This document shows positions 16,119 through 23,017 of a stretch of DNA of 64,000 nucleotides, in pieces (the first letter of the stretch is position 1; every line of letters begins with the position of its first letter). The translations under genes were made by a program, and so were the position numbers. The DNA is from Microtetraspora niveoalba (GTDB taxonomy: Bacteria > Actinomycetota > Actinomycetes > Streptosporangiales > Streptosporangiaceae), in NCBI RefSeq assembly GCF_001570405.1, contig NZ_BBYM01000002.1:155402-219401 (forward strand). Direction: 5' to 3'. The notes beneath the pieces are model-generated. The model did no database searches, was not told the origin of the DNA, and was given only the letters and a program-made list of their open reading frames with translations.

Positions 16119-16587
16119 CGGTGAGCATCCTCTCCAGCTTCGCGTAACCCTCGTCGACACCGACCTCCATGCCGCTGCGCAGCCACGCGTCACGGCTTTC
16201 GAAGCTGTCGACCAGCGACTGCGTCCGCAGCCGCGTACGGCCGTCGCCCAGGTCGTCGAACCACAACGTCTCCAGCGCGACTCCGTCGGGATCGCCCTCG
16301 AACGTGAAGATCTGCACGATGCGGTCCGGCCGTACCTCGTGGAAGCAGCCGTGGAACCCGTACTCCGTGCCGTCGTGCGCCGAGACGTACCGCCAACTGC
16401 CGCCGGTACGCGCGTCCCAGTGCTCGATCCTGGTGGTCGTGGCGTCGGGCCCCACCCATCGGGCGAACAACACGGGATCGGTGTGGGCGCGGAACAGCCG
16501 CTCGGGCGTCGCCGCGAAGTCACGAGCCATCCGGATCACCGGCAGCCTCGGGTCGGCTTCGATGACCGTCTCCGTGATCCTTTTCAT
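16105..16587 (-). CDS. SRPBCC (AHSA1/Aha1-like) domain protein
   Basis: Of 160 residues, most form one START-like hydrophobic-cavity domain. Recognisable pieces are IRMARDFAATPERLFRAHTD, PVLFARWVGPD, the WDARTGGSWRYVSAHDGTEY strand pair and the C-terminal helix GMEVGVDEGYAKLERML. ATG 16587 (MKRITETVIEAD) is favoured over the longer frame. It overlaps the upstream ArsR gene by 68 bases and the downstream gene by 14. ArsR plus AHSA1 pairs are common in actinomycetes; the ligand is unknown. Confidence 0.85.
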   Translation of the reverse strand: MKRITETVIEADPRLPVIRMARDFAATPERLFRAHTDPVLFARWVGPDATTTRIEHWDARTGGSWRYVSAHDGTEYGFHGCFHEVRPDRIVQIFTFEGDPDGVALETLWFDDLGDGRTRLRTQSLVDSFESRDAWLRSGMEVGVDEGYAKLERMLTDGAA

Positions 16588-16921
16588 GCTCGTCTCCCTC
16601 CATCTCCGCCAGGACGGCGTCAAGGCGACCGTAGCGCCGCTCGACGCGCCCCCGGTGGCGCTCGATCCAGGTGTCCATCAGGTCGAAGGCGTGGACCTCC
16701 AGACGCACCGACCGGGGCTGCGGCCCTCGCGGTCGGCTGACGAGCCCGGCGTCCTCGAGCACCCGCAAGTGCTTGTAGACGGCCTGCAGCGTCATCCGGT
16801 ACGGCTCGGCCAACTGGCTCACGGTCGCGTCGCCCTCCGAGAGCCGGGCGACCATATCGAGCCGGGTCGGATCCGCGAGGGCGGCGAAGACTCGGGACAG
16901 CCCGTCCGTGATCATCCTCAT
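16520..16921 (-). CDS. ArsR-family regulator
   Basis: A winged-helix repressor of 133 residues: FAALADPTRLDMVARLSEGD, SQLAEPYRMTLQAVYKHLRV (recognition helix) and LEDAGLVSRPRGPQPRSVRL (wing). It lacks the CxC metal motif of arsenic sensors, so it belongs to the metal-independent SdpR/Rv2034-like group that partners with SRPBCC genes. Its tail runs 68 bases into the next gene. Two 19-20 bp inverted repeats immediately upstream indicate autoregulation of the operon. Confidence 0.9.
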   Translation of the reverse strand: MRMITDGLSRVFAALADPTRLDMVARLSEGDATVSQLAEPYRMTLQAVYKHLRVLEDAGLVSRPRGPQPRSVRLEVHAFDLMDTWIERHRGRVERRYGRLDAVLAEMEGDEHEKDHGDGHRSRPEAAGDPDGS

Positions 16922-16928
16922 CCCTCAG

Positions 16929-16993
16929 TTTCAACTCGATGGTTGAAAGGACGGTAGACCGCAGGCCACCCGTCGTCAACCCCGTGGTTGAAA
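16929..16993. promoter_or_regulatory. Two ArsR operators (TCAAC-N6-GTTGA)
   Basis: TTTCAACTCGATGGTTGAAA (16929-16948) has perfect 7-bp arms. A second copy at 16975-16993 reads GTCAAC-CCCGTG-GTTGAAA with the same arms and 6-base spacer. Centres are 45 bp apart. The first site is 8 bases from the arsR start codon. Confidence 0.8.
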
Positions 16994-17154
16994 GTGCCGC
17001 CGCTTCACGCCGTGGCCACCGAGTGCGACGGATTCACCGTCCGCTGTGAAGCCACGGTCCATATCATCGCGATCAGCTGGGTCCGACGCGTGCCAAACTC
17101 CGGTCGCGCCGCGCGGCAGCGCCCCCGTCCACACCGGGACGAGACCGTCGCCCG

Positions 17155-17296
17155 TCATCGTCCGGCGCCGTCACGCCGGAACTCGCGCACGACTTCGATC
17201 AGCCCGACGATGTGCGCGTTGAACTCTGCCAACTCCTCGGCGGGGACCCACAGTTCGAGGATGTCCCTGCCGCCTGCCGCCGTCCTCTCAACCGCC
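17155..17296 (-). pseudogene. C-terminal relic of an ADP-ribosylation/crystallin J1-like protein
   Basis: Reading leftward, one frame gives ILELWVPAEELAEFNAHIVG then LIEVVREFRRDGAGR and a stop at 17155. This ending is typical, from memory, of a small actinomycete family annotated ADP-ribosylation/crystallin J1. About 100 residues upstream are missing. The adjoining DNA up to 17389 reads in another frame (HLTLEGEWHGVPDELPAPAL, stop near 17300) and may be a second scrap. No start or ribosome site exists. The remaining DNA from 16994 to 17154 holds nothing I recognise. Confidence 0.45.
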
Positions 17297-17389
17297 GAAG
17301 AAATCGGTCAGCGCGGGGGCCGGCAACTCGTCCGGGACGCCGTGCCACTCGCCTTCGAGGGTCAGGTGGCGGCGGGGATGGTGTGCGCG

Positions 17390-18136
17390 TCAGGCGGTGG
17401 CGCCGCCGTCGACGACGAAGTCGGCCCCCGTGCAGTACGCGCCGGCGTCGCTGGCGAGGAACGCGACCATGGCGGCGATCTCGTCGACGGTCCCGGCGCG
17501 CGGCATCGGCAGATGTGACAGGTCAAGGGTGGCGGCGTCGATCATGGGGGTGTCCACGGCGCCGGGGCAGACGCAGTTGACGCGGATGTTGCGCGGGGCG
17601 TACTCCCTGGCGGCCGACCGGCTCGCGCCCCGCAGGCCCCACTTCGACGAGGCGTACGGCAGCGCCCCGCCGTGGCCGCGCATGCCGGAGATCGACGACA
17701 CGTTGACGATGGAGCCCCCGGTCGCGGGCATCGCCGGCGCGACGGCCCGCATGCCGAGGATCGGGCCGAGCAGGTTGACGTCGAACAGGCCGCGCAGCTC
17801 CTCCTCGGTCCACTCCTCCAGCGGGGCCTTGCGGTACACGCCCGCGTTGTTGACCAGGACGTCGATCCGCCCGTGGGCGGCAACGGCCTCCGCCACGACC
17901 CTCGACCAGGCGGCGCCGTCGGTGACGTCCAGCGGCGCGAACGAGGCGGCCGGGCCCAGTTCGCGGGCGAGTGCCACGCCCTCCGCCTCGTTCATGTCGG
18001 TCAGCACGACCGTCGCGCCGAGCCGTACGAACAGGGACGCCTCGGCCGCTCCCTGCCCGCGGGCGGCCCCGGTGATGAGCGCGACCTTCCCGGTCAGGGT
18101 GACGACGGGCTGATCGGTCCTGGTCCGGTCGGTCAT
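17390..18136 (-). CDS. SDR oxidoreductase, hydroxysteroid-dehydrogenase-like
   Basis: A 248-residue classical SDR. It has TGAARGQG (cofactor loop), LTDMNE after strand 2 (Asp favours NAD), NNAG, the catalytic Ser in NVSSISG, YASSK and DGGATA. The FabG/3-alpha(20-beta)-hydroxysteroid dehydrogenase subgroup fits best. The start overlaps the stop of the monooxygenase gene (ATGA), so it is the last gene of the steroid-type operon. It probably oxidises or reduces a hydroxyl of the monooxygenase substrate, which is an inference from position. Confidence 0.88.
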   Translation of the reverse strand: MTDRTRTDQPVVTLTGKVALITGAARGQGAAEASLFVRLGATVVLTDMNEAEGVALARELGPAASFAPLDVTDGAAWSRVVAEAVAAHGRIDVLVNNAGVYRKAPLEEWTEEELRGLFDVNLLGPILGMRAVAPAMPATGGSIVNVSSISGMRGHGGALPYASSKWGLRGASRSAAREYAPRNIRVNCVCPGAVDTPMIDAATLDLSHLPMPRAGTVDEIAAMVAFLASDAGAYCTGADFVVDGGATA

Positions 18137-19776
18137 CGGGACGCTCCCTCTCCGCTCCGCGCGGTGAGCACGAAGCCTTCGTAGCCGCCGGCCCGCACCT
18201 GTTCGCAGGTCCTGCGGTAGGCGCCGAACCCGCCGATGTACGGCATGAAGACCCGGCGCTTGCCCTCGATGTTCGCGCCCACGTACCAGGAGTCGGCCTT
18301 GGGGAACAGCGTCCTGTGCGCCACCTCGTCCACGTGCCCGGTCCATTTGGCGGCGGAGTCGGCCCGCGCCTCGACCTCGGTGACGCCCCGGCTCCGGCAG
18401 TCGGCGAGCAGGTCGACCACCCAGTCGACCTGCTGTTCGGCCGTGAGGACCATGTTGGCGAGCACCGAAGGGCTGCCGGGCCCGTTGACGGTGAACAGGT
18501 TCGGGAACCCGGGGATCGCCATCCCGAGGTACGTGACCGGGCCCTCCCCCCACGCGTCCCCGATGCGGGCCCCGCGGGCGCCCCGGATGTCGATCCGCGT
18601 GACCGCGCCGGTCATCGCGTCGAACCCGGTGGCGTAGATGAGCGTGTCGAGCTCGTACGACGAGCCGCCGGTCTCGATCCCCCTTTCCGTGATCGAGACG
18701 ATGGGCTCGCGGCGCAGGTTCACCAGCGTCACGTTCTCGCGGTTGAAGGTCGCGTAGTAGCCGCTGTCGGTGCAGATCCGCTTGGTGCCGATCGGGTGGT
18801 CGACGGGGATCAGGTCGTCGGCGGTCCGCTGGTCGGCGACGATCGCCCGGATCTTGGCCTCGGCGAAGTCGCGCGCCATCTTGTTGACGGCCTCGTCGAC
18901 GGTCTGGTCCGGGAAGGTCTTCCCGAAGAGGACGCCGCCCTCCTTCCACCGCGCCTCGAACGCGGCCAGGCGCTCGGCCTCGTCGATCTCGAACACCGTT
19001 TTGGGATAGGTCTCGTGCGGGGTTCCCGCGCCGCTGTAGGCGGACCTCCTGCGCCGCTCGGGATACTCCGCGCGGACGCGCACCTGTTCGTCCTCGGTCA
19101 GCGGGCGGTTGAACGCGGGCACGCTGTAGTTGGGCGACCGCTGGAAGACCGTGAGCGAGGCGGCCTCCTCGGCGATGATCGGGATGGACTGGATGCCCGA
19201 CGATCCCGTCCCGATGATGCCGACGCGCTTGCCCGCGAACGAGACCTTCTCCCGCGGCCACTGCGCGGTGAACAGCACCTCGCCCGCGAAGCGGTCGGCG
19301 CCGGGGATGGGCGGTTTGTTCGGCGCCGACAGGCTTCCGGTGGCGAGCACCACGAACCTCGCCCGGTACGCCTCGCCGGCGTCGGTGGTCACCGTCCAGG
19401 TGGCGTCGCCCTCGTCGAACCGCGCGCTCTCCACGCGCCGGTCGAACCGGAAGTGGGGTCGCAGCCCGAACCGGTCGGCGACGTGCTCGAGGTAGGCCAG
19501 GATCTCCGGCTGGGTCGCGTAGCGCTCGCTCCAGACCCAGGAGTCCTGCAGTTCCTCGTCGAAGGAGTACGAGTAGTCGATGCTCTCCACGTCGCAGCGG
19601 GCGCCCGGGTAGCGGTTCCAGTACCAGGTGCCGCCGACGCCGGGAGCCGCCTCCACGCCGATCGCCCTGAAGCCCGCGCCGAGCGCCCGGTGCACCGCGT
19701 ACAGGCCGGCGAACCCGGCTCCGACGACGAGGACGTCGTACGTCCCGGACGGGACGACGGTGGTGCCGTTCTTCAT
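18133..19776 (-). CDS. Flavin-containing (Baeyer-Villiger-like) monooxygenase with altered fingerprint
   Basis: The 547-residue flavoprotein has an FAD Rossmann motif (VVGAGFAGLYAVH, about 17-29), the GGTWYWNRYPGARCDVES segment typical of cyclohexanone- and phenylacetone-type enzymes, and an NADPH Rossmann motif (IIGTGSSGIQSIP). The type I Baeyer-Villiger fingerprint FxGxxxHxxxW is present as FAGEVLFTAQW at 163-173 with Phe in place of His. It overlaps esterase and SDR neighbours by four bases each. An esterase next to a Baeyer-Villiger enzyme fits ketone-to-ester-to-alcohol cleavage. The missing His leaves catalysis uncertain. Confidence 0.85.
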   Translation of the reverse strand: MKNGTTVVPSGTYDVLVVGAGFAGLYAVHRALGAGFRAIGVEAAPGVGGTWYWNRYPGARCDVESIDYSYSFDEELQDSWVWSERYATQPEILAYLEHVADRFGLRPHFRFDRRVESARFDEGDATWTVTTDAGEAYRARFVVLATGSLSAPNKPPIPGADRFAGEVLFTAQWPREKVSFAGKRVGIIGTGSSGIQSIPIIAEEAASLTVFQRSPNYSVPAFNRPLTEDEQVRVRAEYPERRRRSAYSGAGTPHETYPKTVFEIDEAERLAAFEARWKEGGVLFGKTFPDQTVDEAVNKMARDFAEAKIRAIVADQRTADDLIPVDHPIGTKRICTDSGYYATFNRENVTLVNLRREPIVSITERGIETGGSSYELDTLIYATGFDAMTGAVTRIDIRGARGARIGDAWGEGPVTYLGMAIPGFPNLFTVNGPGSPSVLANMVLTAEQQVDWVVDLLADCRSRGVTEVEARADSAAKWTGHVDEVAHRTLFPKADSWYVGANIEGKRRVFMPYIGGFGAYRRTCEQVRAGGYEGFVLTARSGEGASR

Positions 19777-20732
19777 GCGGGGTCCTTCCTAGGGGTCGTA
19801 CCGGCGAGGACCGAGGCGAGGTCGGCCCAGAGGATGTCCCGGGCGGCGACGGCCGGCCCGAGGGCGGCGATCGTCAGGAAGCCGTGGAACAGACCGGGAT
19901 AGTGGCGGTGGACGACCGGGACGCCGGAGCGGGCGAGCGCCGCCGCGTAGTCGTGCCCCTCGTCGCACAGCGGGTCCAGCCCGGCGGTGACCACGATGGC
20001 CGGCGGCAGGGTCGTGTGGTCGGGCGCCCGCAGCGGCGCGACGTGGTGCGCGGGCTCCGGCACCGCCTCGCCTCCGAGGTACTGCCGCCAGTACCACCGC
20101 ATCGCGGCCCTGGTGTTGAAGTGATCGGTGGCGTACCGCTGGTAGCTGCCGGAGTCGAACGACGGCTCGATGACCGGATAGACGAGGACCTGGGCCGCGA
20201 TCGGCGGGCCGCCGAGGTCCCGGGCCATGAGGCAGGCGACCGCCGCCAGGTTGCCGCCCGCGCTGTCGCCGGCCGTCACGATGCGGTCCGGATCGGCGCC
20301 GAGGCCGGCCGCGTTCTCCGCCGCCCACTTCACCGCGGAGTACGCGTCGCGAGCGGCGGCGGGCGCCGGGTGCTCGGGGGCCAGCCGGTAGTCGACCGAG
20401 ACGACGACCGCCCGGGCCCCCTTCGCCATCCGGCGGCAGAACCCGTCGTGGCTCTCGATGTCGCAGAAGACGAACCCGCCGCCGTGGAAGAAGACGATCA
20501 GCGGTGGCGGCGTGTCGCCACCGTGGTCGTGCGGGTGGTAGACCCGTACGCGCAGCGGACCGTCATCGGTGTCGATGGTGCGGTCCTCCGCGGCGCGGAC
20601 GTCGTCGAGGTTGTCGACGGGCGGCCGCCGGGCCGCCACCGCCGCCCGCGCCTCCGCTCCCGTCATCCGGTGGACCGGCGGGAACCCCTGGTCCAGCACC
20701 CTCAAGAGTTCCGACACCTCTGTGTCGAGCAC
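19773..20732 (-). CDS. HSL-family alpha/beta-hydrolase (esterase)
   Basis: A 319-residue hormone-sensitive-lipase-type esterase. It shows the oxyanion motif FFHGGGFVF, the nucleophile elbow GDSAGG, the acid in GLDPLCDEG and His in FHGF. The YRLAPEHPAP motif is standard for the family. Substrates are short acyl esters, in the cytoplasm. It overlaps the downstream monooxygenase gene, so cleavage of an ester made by that enzyme is plausible. It is not HsaD, which belongs to another hydrolase family with a meta-cleavage-product pocket. Confidence 0.9.
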   Translation of the reverse strand: MLDTEVSELLRVLDQGFPPVHRMTGAEARAAVAARRPPVDNLDDVRAAEDRTIDTDDGPLRVRVYHPHDHGGDTPPPLIVFFHGGGFVFCDIESHDGFCRRMAKGARAVVVSVDYRLAPEHPAPAAARDAYSAVKWAAENAAGLGADPDRIVTAGDSAGGNLAAVACLMARDLGGPPIAAQVLVYPVIEPSFDSGSYQRYATDHFNTRAAMRWYWRQYLGGEAVPEPAHHVAPLRAPDHTTLPPAIVVTAGLDPLCDEGHDYAAALARSGVPVVHRHYPGLFHGFLTIAALGPAVAARDILWADLASVLAGTTPRKDPA

Positions 20733-20806
20733 CCTGCCCTCCTACGTATCGCGAAGGCGAGGCCCTCGATGCCCCGGTTGTTCCTGGGGCCGGCCTCGTC
20801 GGCGAC

Positions 20807-20829
20807 GGGGTGTTCACGGTGAATACCCC
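20807..20829. promoter_or_regulatory. 23-bp inverted repeat, likely operator
   Basis: GGGGTGTTCAC and GTGAATACCCC face each other across one base with a single mismatch. The element lies in the only sizeable gap (111 bp) of the operon, 75 bases upstream of the esterase start, so a second promoter with its own operator is likely. No T-run follows, arguing against a terminator. Confidence 0.55.
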
Positions 20830-20843
20830 GGCATTGGAATCGA

Positions 20844-21599
20844 TCAGTATCCGGGGCCGGACAGCAGGCCGCCGTCCACGAGGATCTCGGTGCCCGAGCA
20901 GTACGCCGCCTCGTCCGAGGCGAGGTAGACGGCGGCGCCCGCCACGTCGTCCGGCACGCCCCAGCGCGGGATCGGCAGCGCCTTGAAGAAGGCGTCGCCG
21001 TCGACGGCGACCCCCTCGGCGACCTCGGGGTCCAGGGCGAGCTCGGTGGCGATGCCGCCCGGGTGGATGGAGTTCACGCGGATGCCGTGCCTGCCCAGTT
21101 CCTGGGCGCCCGCCTTGGTGATGCCGCGCACGCCGAACTTGCTGGCGGAGTACGCCGACAGGCCGGCCGCCGCGGCGTACCCCTCGATGGACGAGGTGTT
21201 GATGATCGAGCCGCCGCCGGCGGCCTTCATCGGTTCGATCACCGCCTTCATGCCGAGCCACGGGCCGACGAGGTTGACGTCGAGGACGCGGCGCAGCTCC
21301 TCCAGCGTCATGTCGCCGATCAGCCGGTGGCGCAGGATGCCCGCGTTGTTGACCAGCACGTCGAGCCGGCCGTACCTCTCGACCGCGGTCCGTACGGCGC
21401 GGGCCCAGTCGTCCTCGCTGGTCACGTCCATGTGGACGAACGTCGCGCCGGTCTCCTCGGCCAGCGCCTCGCCCCGGTCCTCCAGCAGGTCGCCGAAGAC
21501 CACCTGGGCGCCCTCCTGGCGGAAGCGCCGCACGTGCGCCTCGCCGATGCCCCTGGCCCCGCCGGTGATGAGCGCGACCTTGTCGTCAAGCCTTCCCAT
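20844..21599 (-). CDS. SDR oxidoreductase, 3-alpha/20-beta-hydroxysteroid dehydrogenase-like
   Basis: A 251-residue SDR with [14 protein letters not shown], the catalytic Ser in NTSSIEG, YSASK and the end DGGLLSGPGY. The layout [19 protein letters not shown] matches the Streptomyces 20-beta-hydroxysteroid dehydrogenase group. It follows the small CxxC gene by 9 bases in the kstD-kshA transcript and probably handles a steroid hydroxyl/ketone. Exact position on the substrate cannot be read from sequence. Confidence 0.88.
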   Translation of the reverse strand: MGRLDDKVALITGGARGIGEAHVRRFRQEGAQVVFGDLLEDRGEALAEETGATFVHMDVTSEDDWARAVRTAVERYGRLDVLVNNAGILRHRLIGDMTLEELRRVLDVNLVGPWLGMKAVIEPMKAAGGGSIINTSSIEGYAAAAGLSAYSASKFGVRGITKAGAQELGRHGIRVNSIHPGGIATELALDPEVAEGVAVDGDAFFKALPIPRWGVPDDVAGAAVYLASDEAAYCSGTEILVDGGLLSGPGY

Positions 21600-21608
21600 G
21601 TACGCCTC

Positions 21609-21863
21609 TCATTCGGTTGATCGGGCCGGGCCGTCGTCGGGGGGAACCTCGATCCGGCCGTCCCGTACCGCCTCGTCGATCGCGTCGCGCAGTGCCCCGC
21701 AGTGGGTGATCAGCGCGCCGTACTCCCCGGAGGCCACCCGCGGGGCGAACTCCCCGCAGGTGGCTCCGGCGTCGGTCGTCCACTGGACGGAGGTGTGCGG
21801 AAGGCTGTTCTTCTCGACCAGGACCCGCGTCCCGCACACCCGGCAGTCGACCGGTCGCATCAT
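21609..21863 (-). CDS. Small CxxC protein accompanying a Rieske oxygenase
   Basis: An 84-residue protein starting MMRPVDCRVCGTRVLVEKNS, with one CxxC pair and two more cysteines (ATCGEF, THCGAL). The spacing could bind one zinc or an iron centre, but no ferredoxin pattern is present. It starts 2 bases after the oxygenase stop. Similar small proteins beside KshA-type oxygenases in actinomycetes are known to me only as hypothetical. An accessory or electron-transfer role is a guess. Confidence 0.65.
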   Translation of the reverse strand: MMRPVDCRVCGTRVLVEKNSLPHTSVQWTTDAGATCGEFAPRVASGEYGALITHCGALRDAIDEAVRDGRIEVPPDDGPARSTE

Positions 21864-21865
21864 CG

Positions 21866-23017
21866 TCAGCTCCGCATGGAGGCCGGGAGCACGGAGTAGG
21901 AGACGCCATTGGCGACGTTCTCCTCGACCTCCTTCTTCCAGGTCTCGACCGCCCGCGCGGTGTCGATCTCGAACTCGAACCGGTTGGTCATCTCGGGGGT
22001 GACGTCCTCGACGTCCACGTAGAACTGCTCGTACCAGCGGCGGAGCTGGTAGACGGGGCCGTCCTGGTCGCACAGCAGCGGGTTGTCGATGGGGGCCTTG
22101 TTCCGCCAGATCTCCACGTCCTGCATGAAGCCCAACTTGACGGCGTCGCCGACCTGCCGGGCCATCGCGTCGGCCGCCGCGTCGTCCATGCCGGGGAACT
22201 TCTTGACGATCACCCCCCACTGGAGCATGAAGCTGTCGCGGGTGACCGGGTAGTGGCAGTTGATGAGCACCGTCTCGGTCTGCACGCCCTCGGCGATGTT
22301 CCACAGGTAGTCGATCATGTACGAGGGGCCGTAGTAGGCCGCCTCGGACTTCTGCGTGATCCGGGTCGGGGCGCCGGGCACGAAGCCCAGGTGGGCGTCG
22401 TCCCGGGAGATGCCGTCGAAGTACTGGGTGGCGACGTGCCCCTCGAAGACGTTCTTGAAGTACGTGGGCAGCGCGTAGTGGATGTAGAAGAAATGCGCCA
22501 TGTCCACGACGTTGTCGACGATCTCACGGCAGTGCGAGCCCTCGACGAGGATGCCGTCCCAGGTCCAGGCGCTCCACTCGTCGCTGTAGGCGCCCTCGAT
22601 GCGCGGGATGACGACGTCGGGCGGCGGCGGGTTGCCCTGCGGGTCGTTCCAGACGAAGAGCTGCCGGTTCTGCTCCATCGCGCGCCAGGCCCTGGTCCGC
22701 GCGGCGCGCGGCACCCGCTTGGCGTACGGGATGCCCGCGCACCTGCCGTCCCCGGCCCAGCGCCAGTCGTGGAACGGGCAGGCGACGGCGTCGCCCTTGA
22801 CGGTGCCCTGGGACAGGTCGCCACCCATGTGCCGGCAGTACGCGTCGAGGACGTTCAGCGCGCCGTCCTCCCCCTGGAAGACCACGAGCTTGGTGCCGAA
22901 CGCCTCGACGGCGTGCGGCCTGCCGTCCTTGAAGGAGTCGGCCAGGCCCAGGCAGTGCCAGCCTCGAGCGAAACGTGCCGGCGGCGGGGCCGCCTCGATG
23001 ACGCGTGCGTCCATCAC
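21866..23017 (-). CDS. kshA: Rieske oxygenase, 3-ketosteroid 9-alpha-hydroxylase oxygenase component (KshA-like)
   Basis: The 383-residue protein has a Rieske domain with C-x-H ... C-x2-H in YCRHMGGDLSQGTVKGD followed by ACPFHDWRW. The mononuclear iron site is in DNVVDMAHFFYIHYALP. The C-terminal sequence is of the KshA type and the gene overlaps kstD by four bases, which supports the call. With a reductase and NADH, KshA hydroxylates C9 of 3-ketosteroids, and together with KstD opens ring B. No intact reductase gene is in the window; a fragment of one survives at 32.2 kb. Confidence 0.85.
   Translation of the reverse strand: MMDARVIEAAPPPARFARGWHCLGLADSFKDGRPHAVEAFGTKLVVFQGEDGALNVLDAYCRHMGGDLSQGTVKGDAVACPFHDWRWAGDGRCAGIPYAKRVPRAARTRAWRAMEQNRQLFVWNDPQGNPPPPDVVIPRIEGAYSDEWSAWTWDGILVEGSHCREIVDNVVDMAHFFYIHYALPTYFKNVFEGHVATQYFDGISRDDAHLGFVPGAPTRITQKSEAAYYGPSYMIDYLWNIAEGVQTETVLINCHYPVTRDSFMLQWGVIVKKFPGMDDAAADAMARQVGDAVKLGFMQDVEIWRNKAPIDNPLLCDQDGPVYQLRRWYEQFYVDVEDVTPEMTNRFEFEIDTARAVETWKKEVEENVANGVSYSVLPASMRS

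Noticed and set aside
19773-20732. HsaD, the meta-cleavage hydrolase of the steroid pathway
   Set aside because: The motifs HGGG, GDSAGG and YRLAPEHP are those of the hormone-sensitive-lipase family, not of C-C bond hydrolases.
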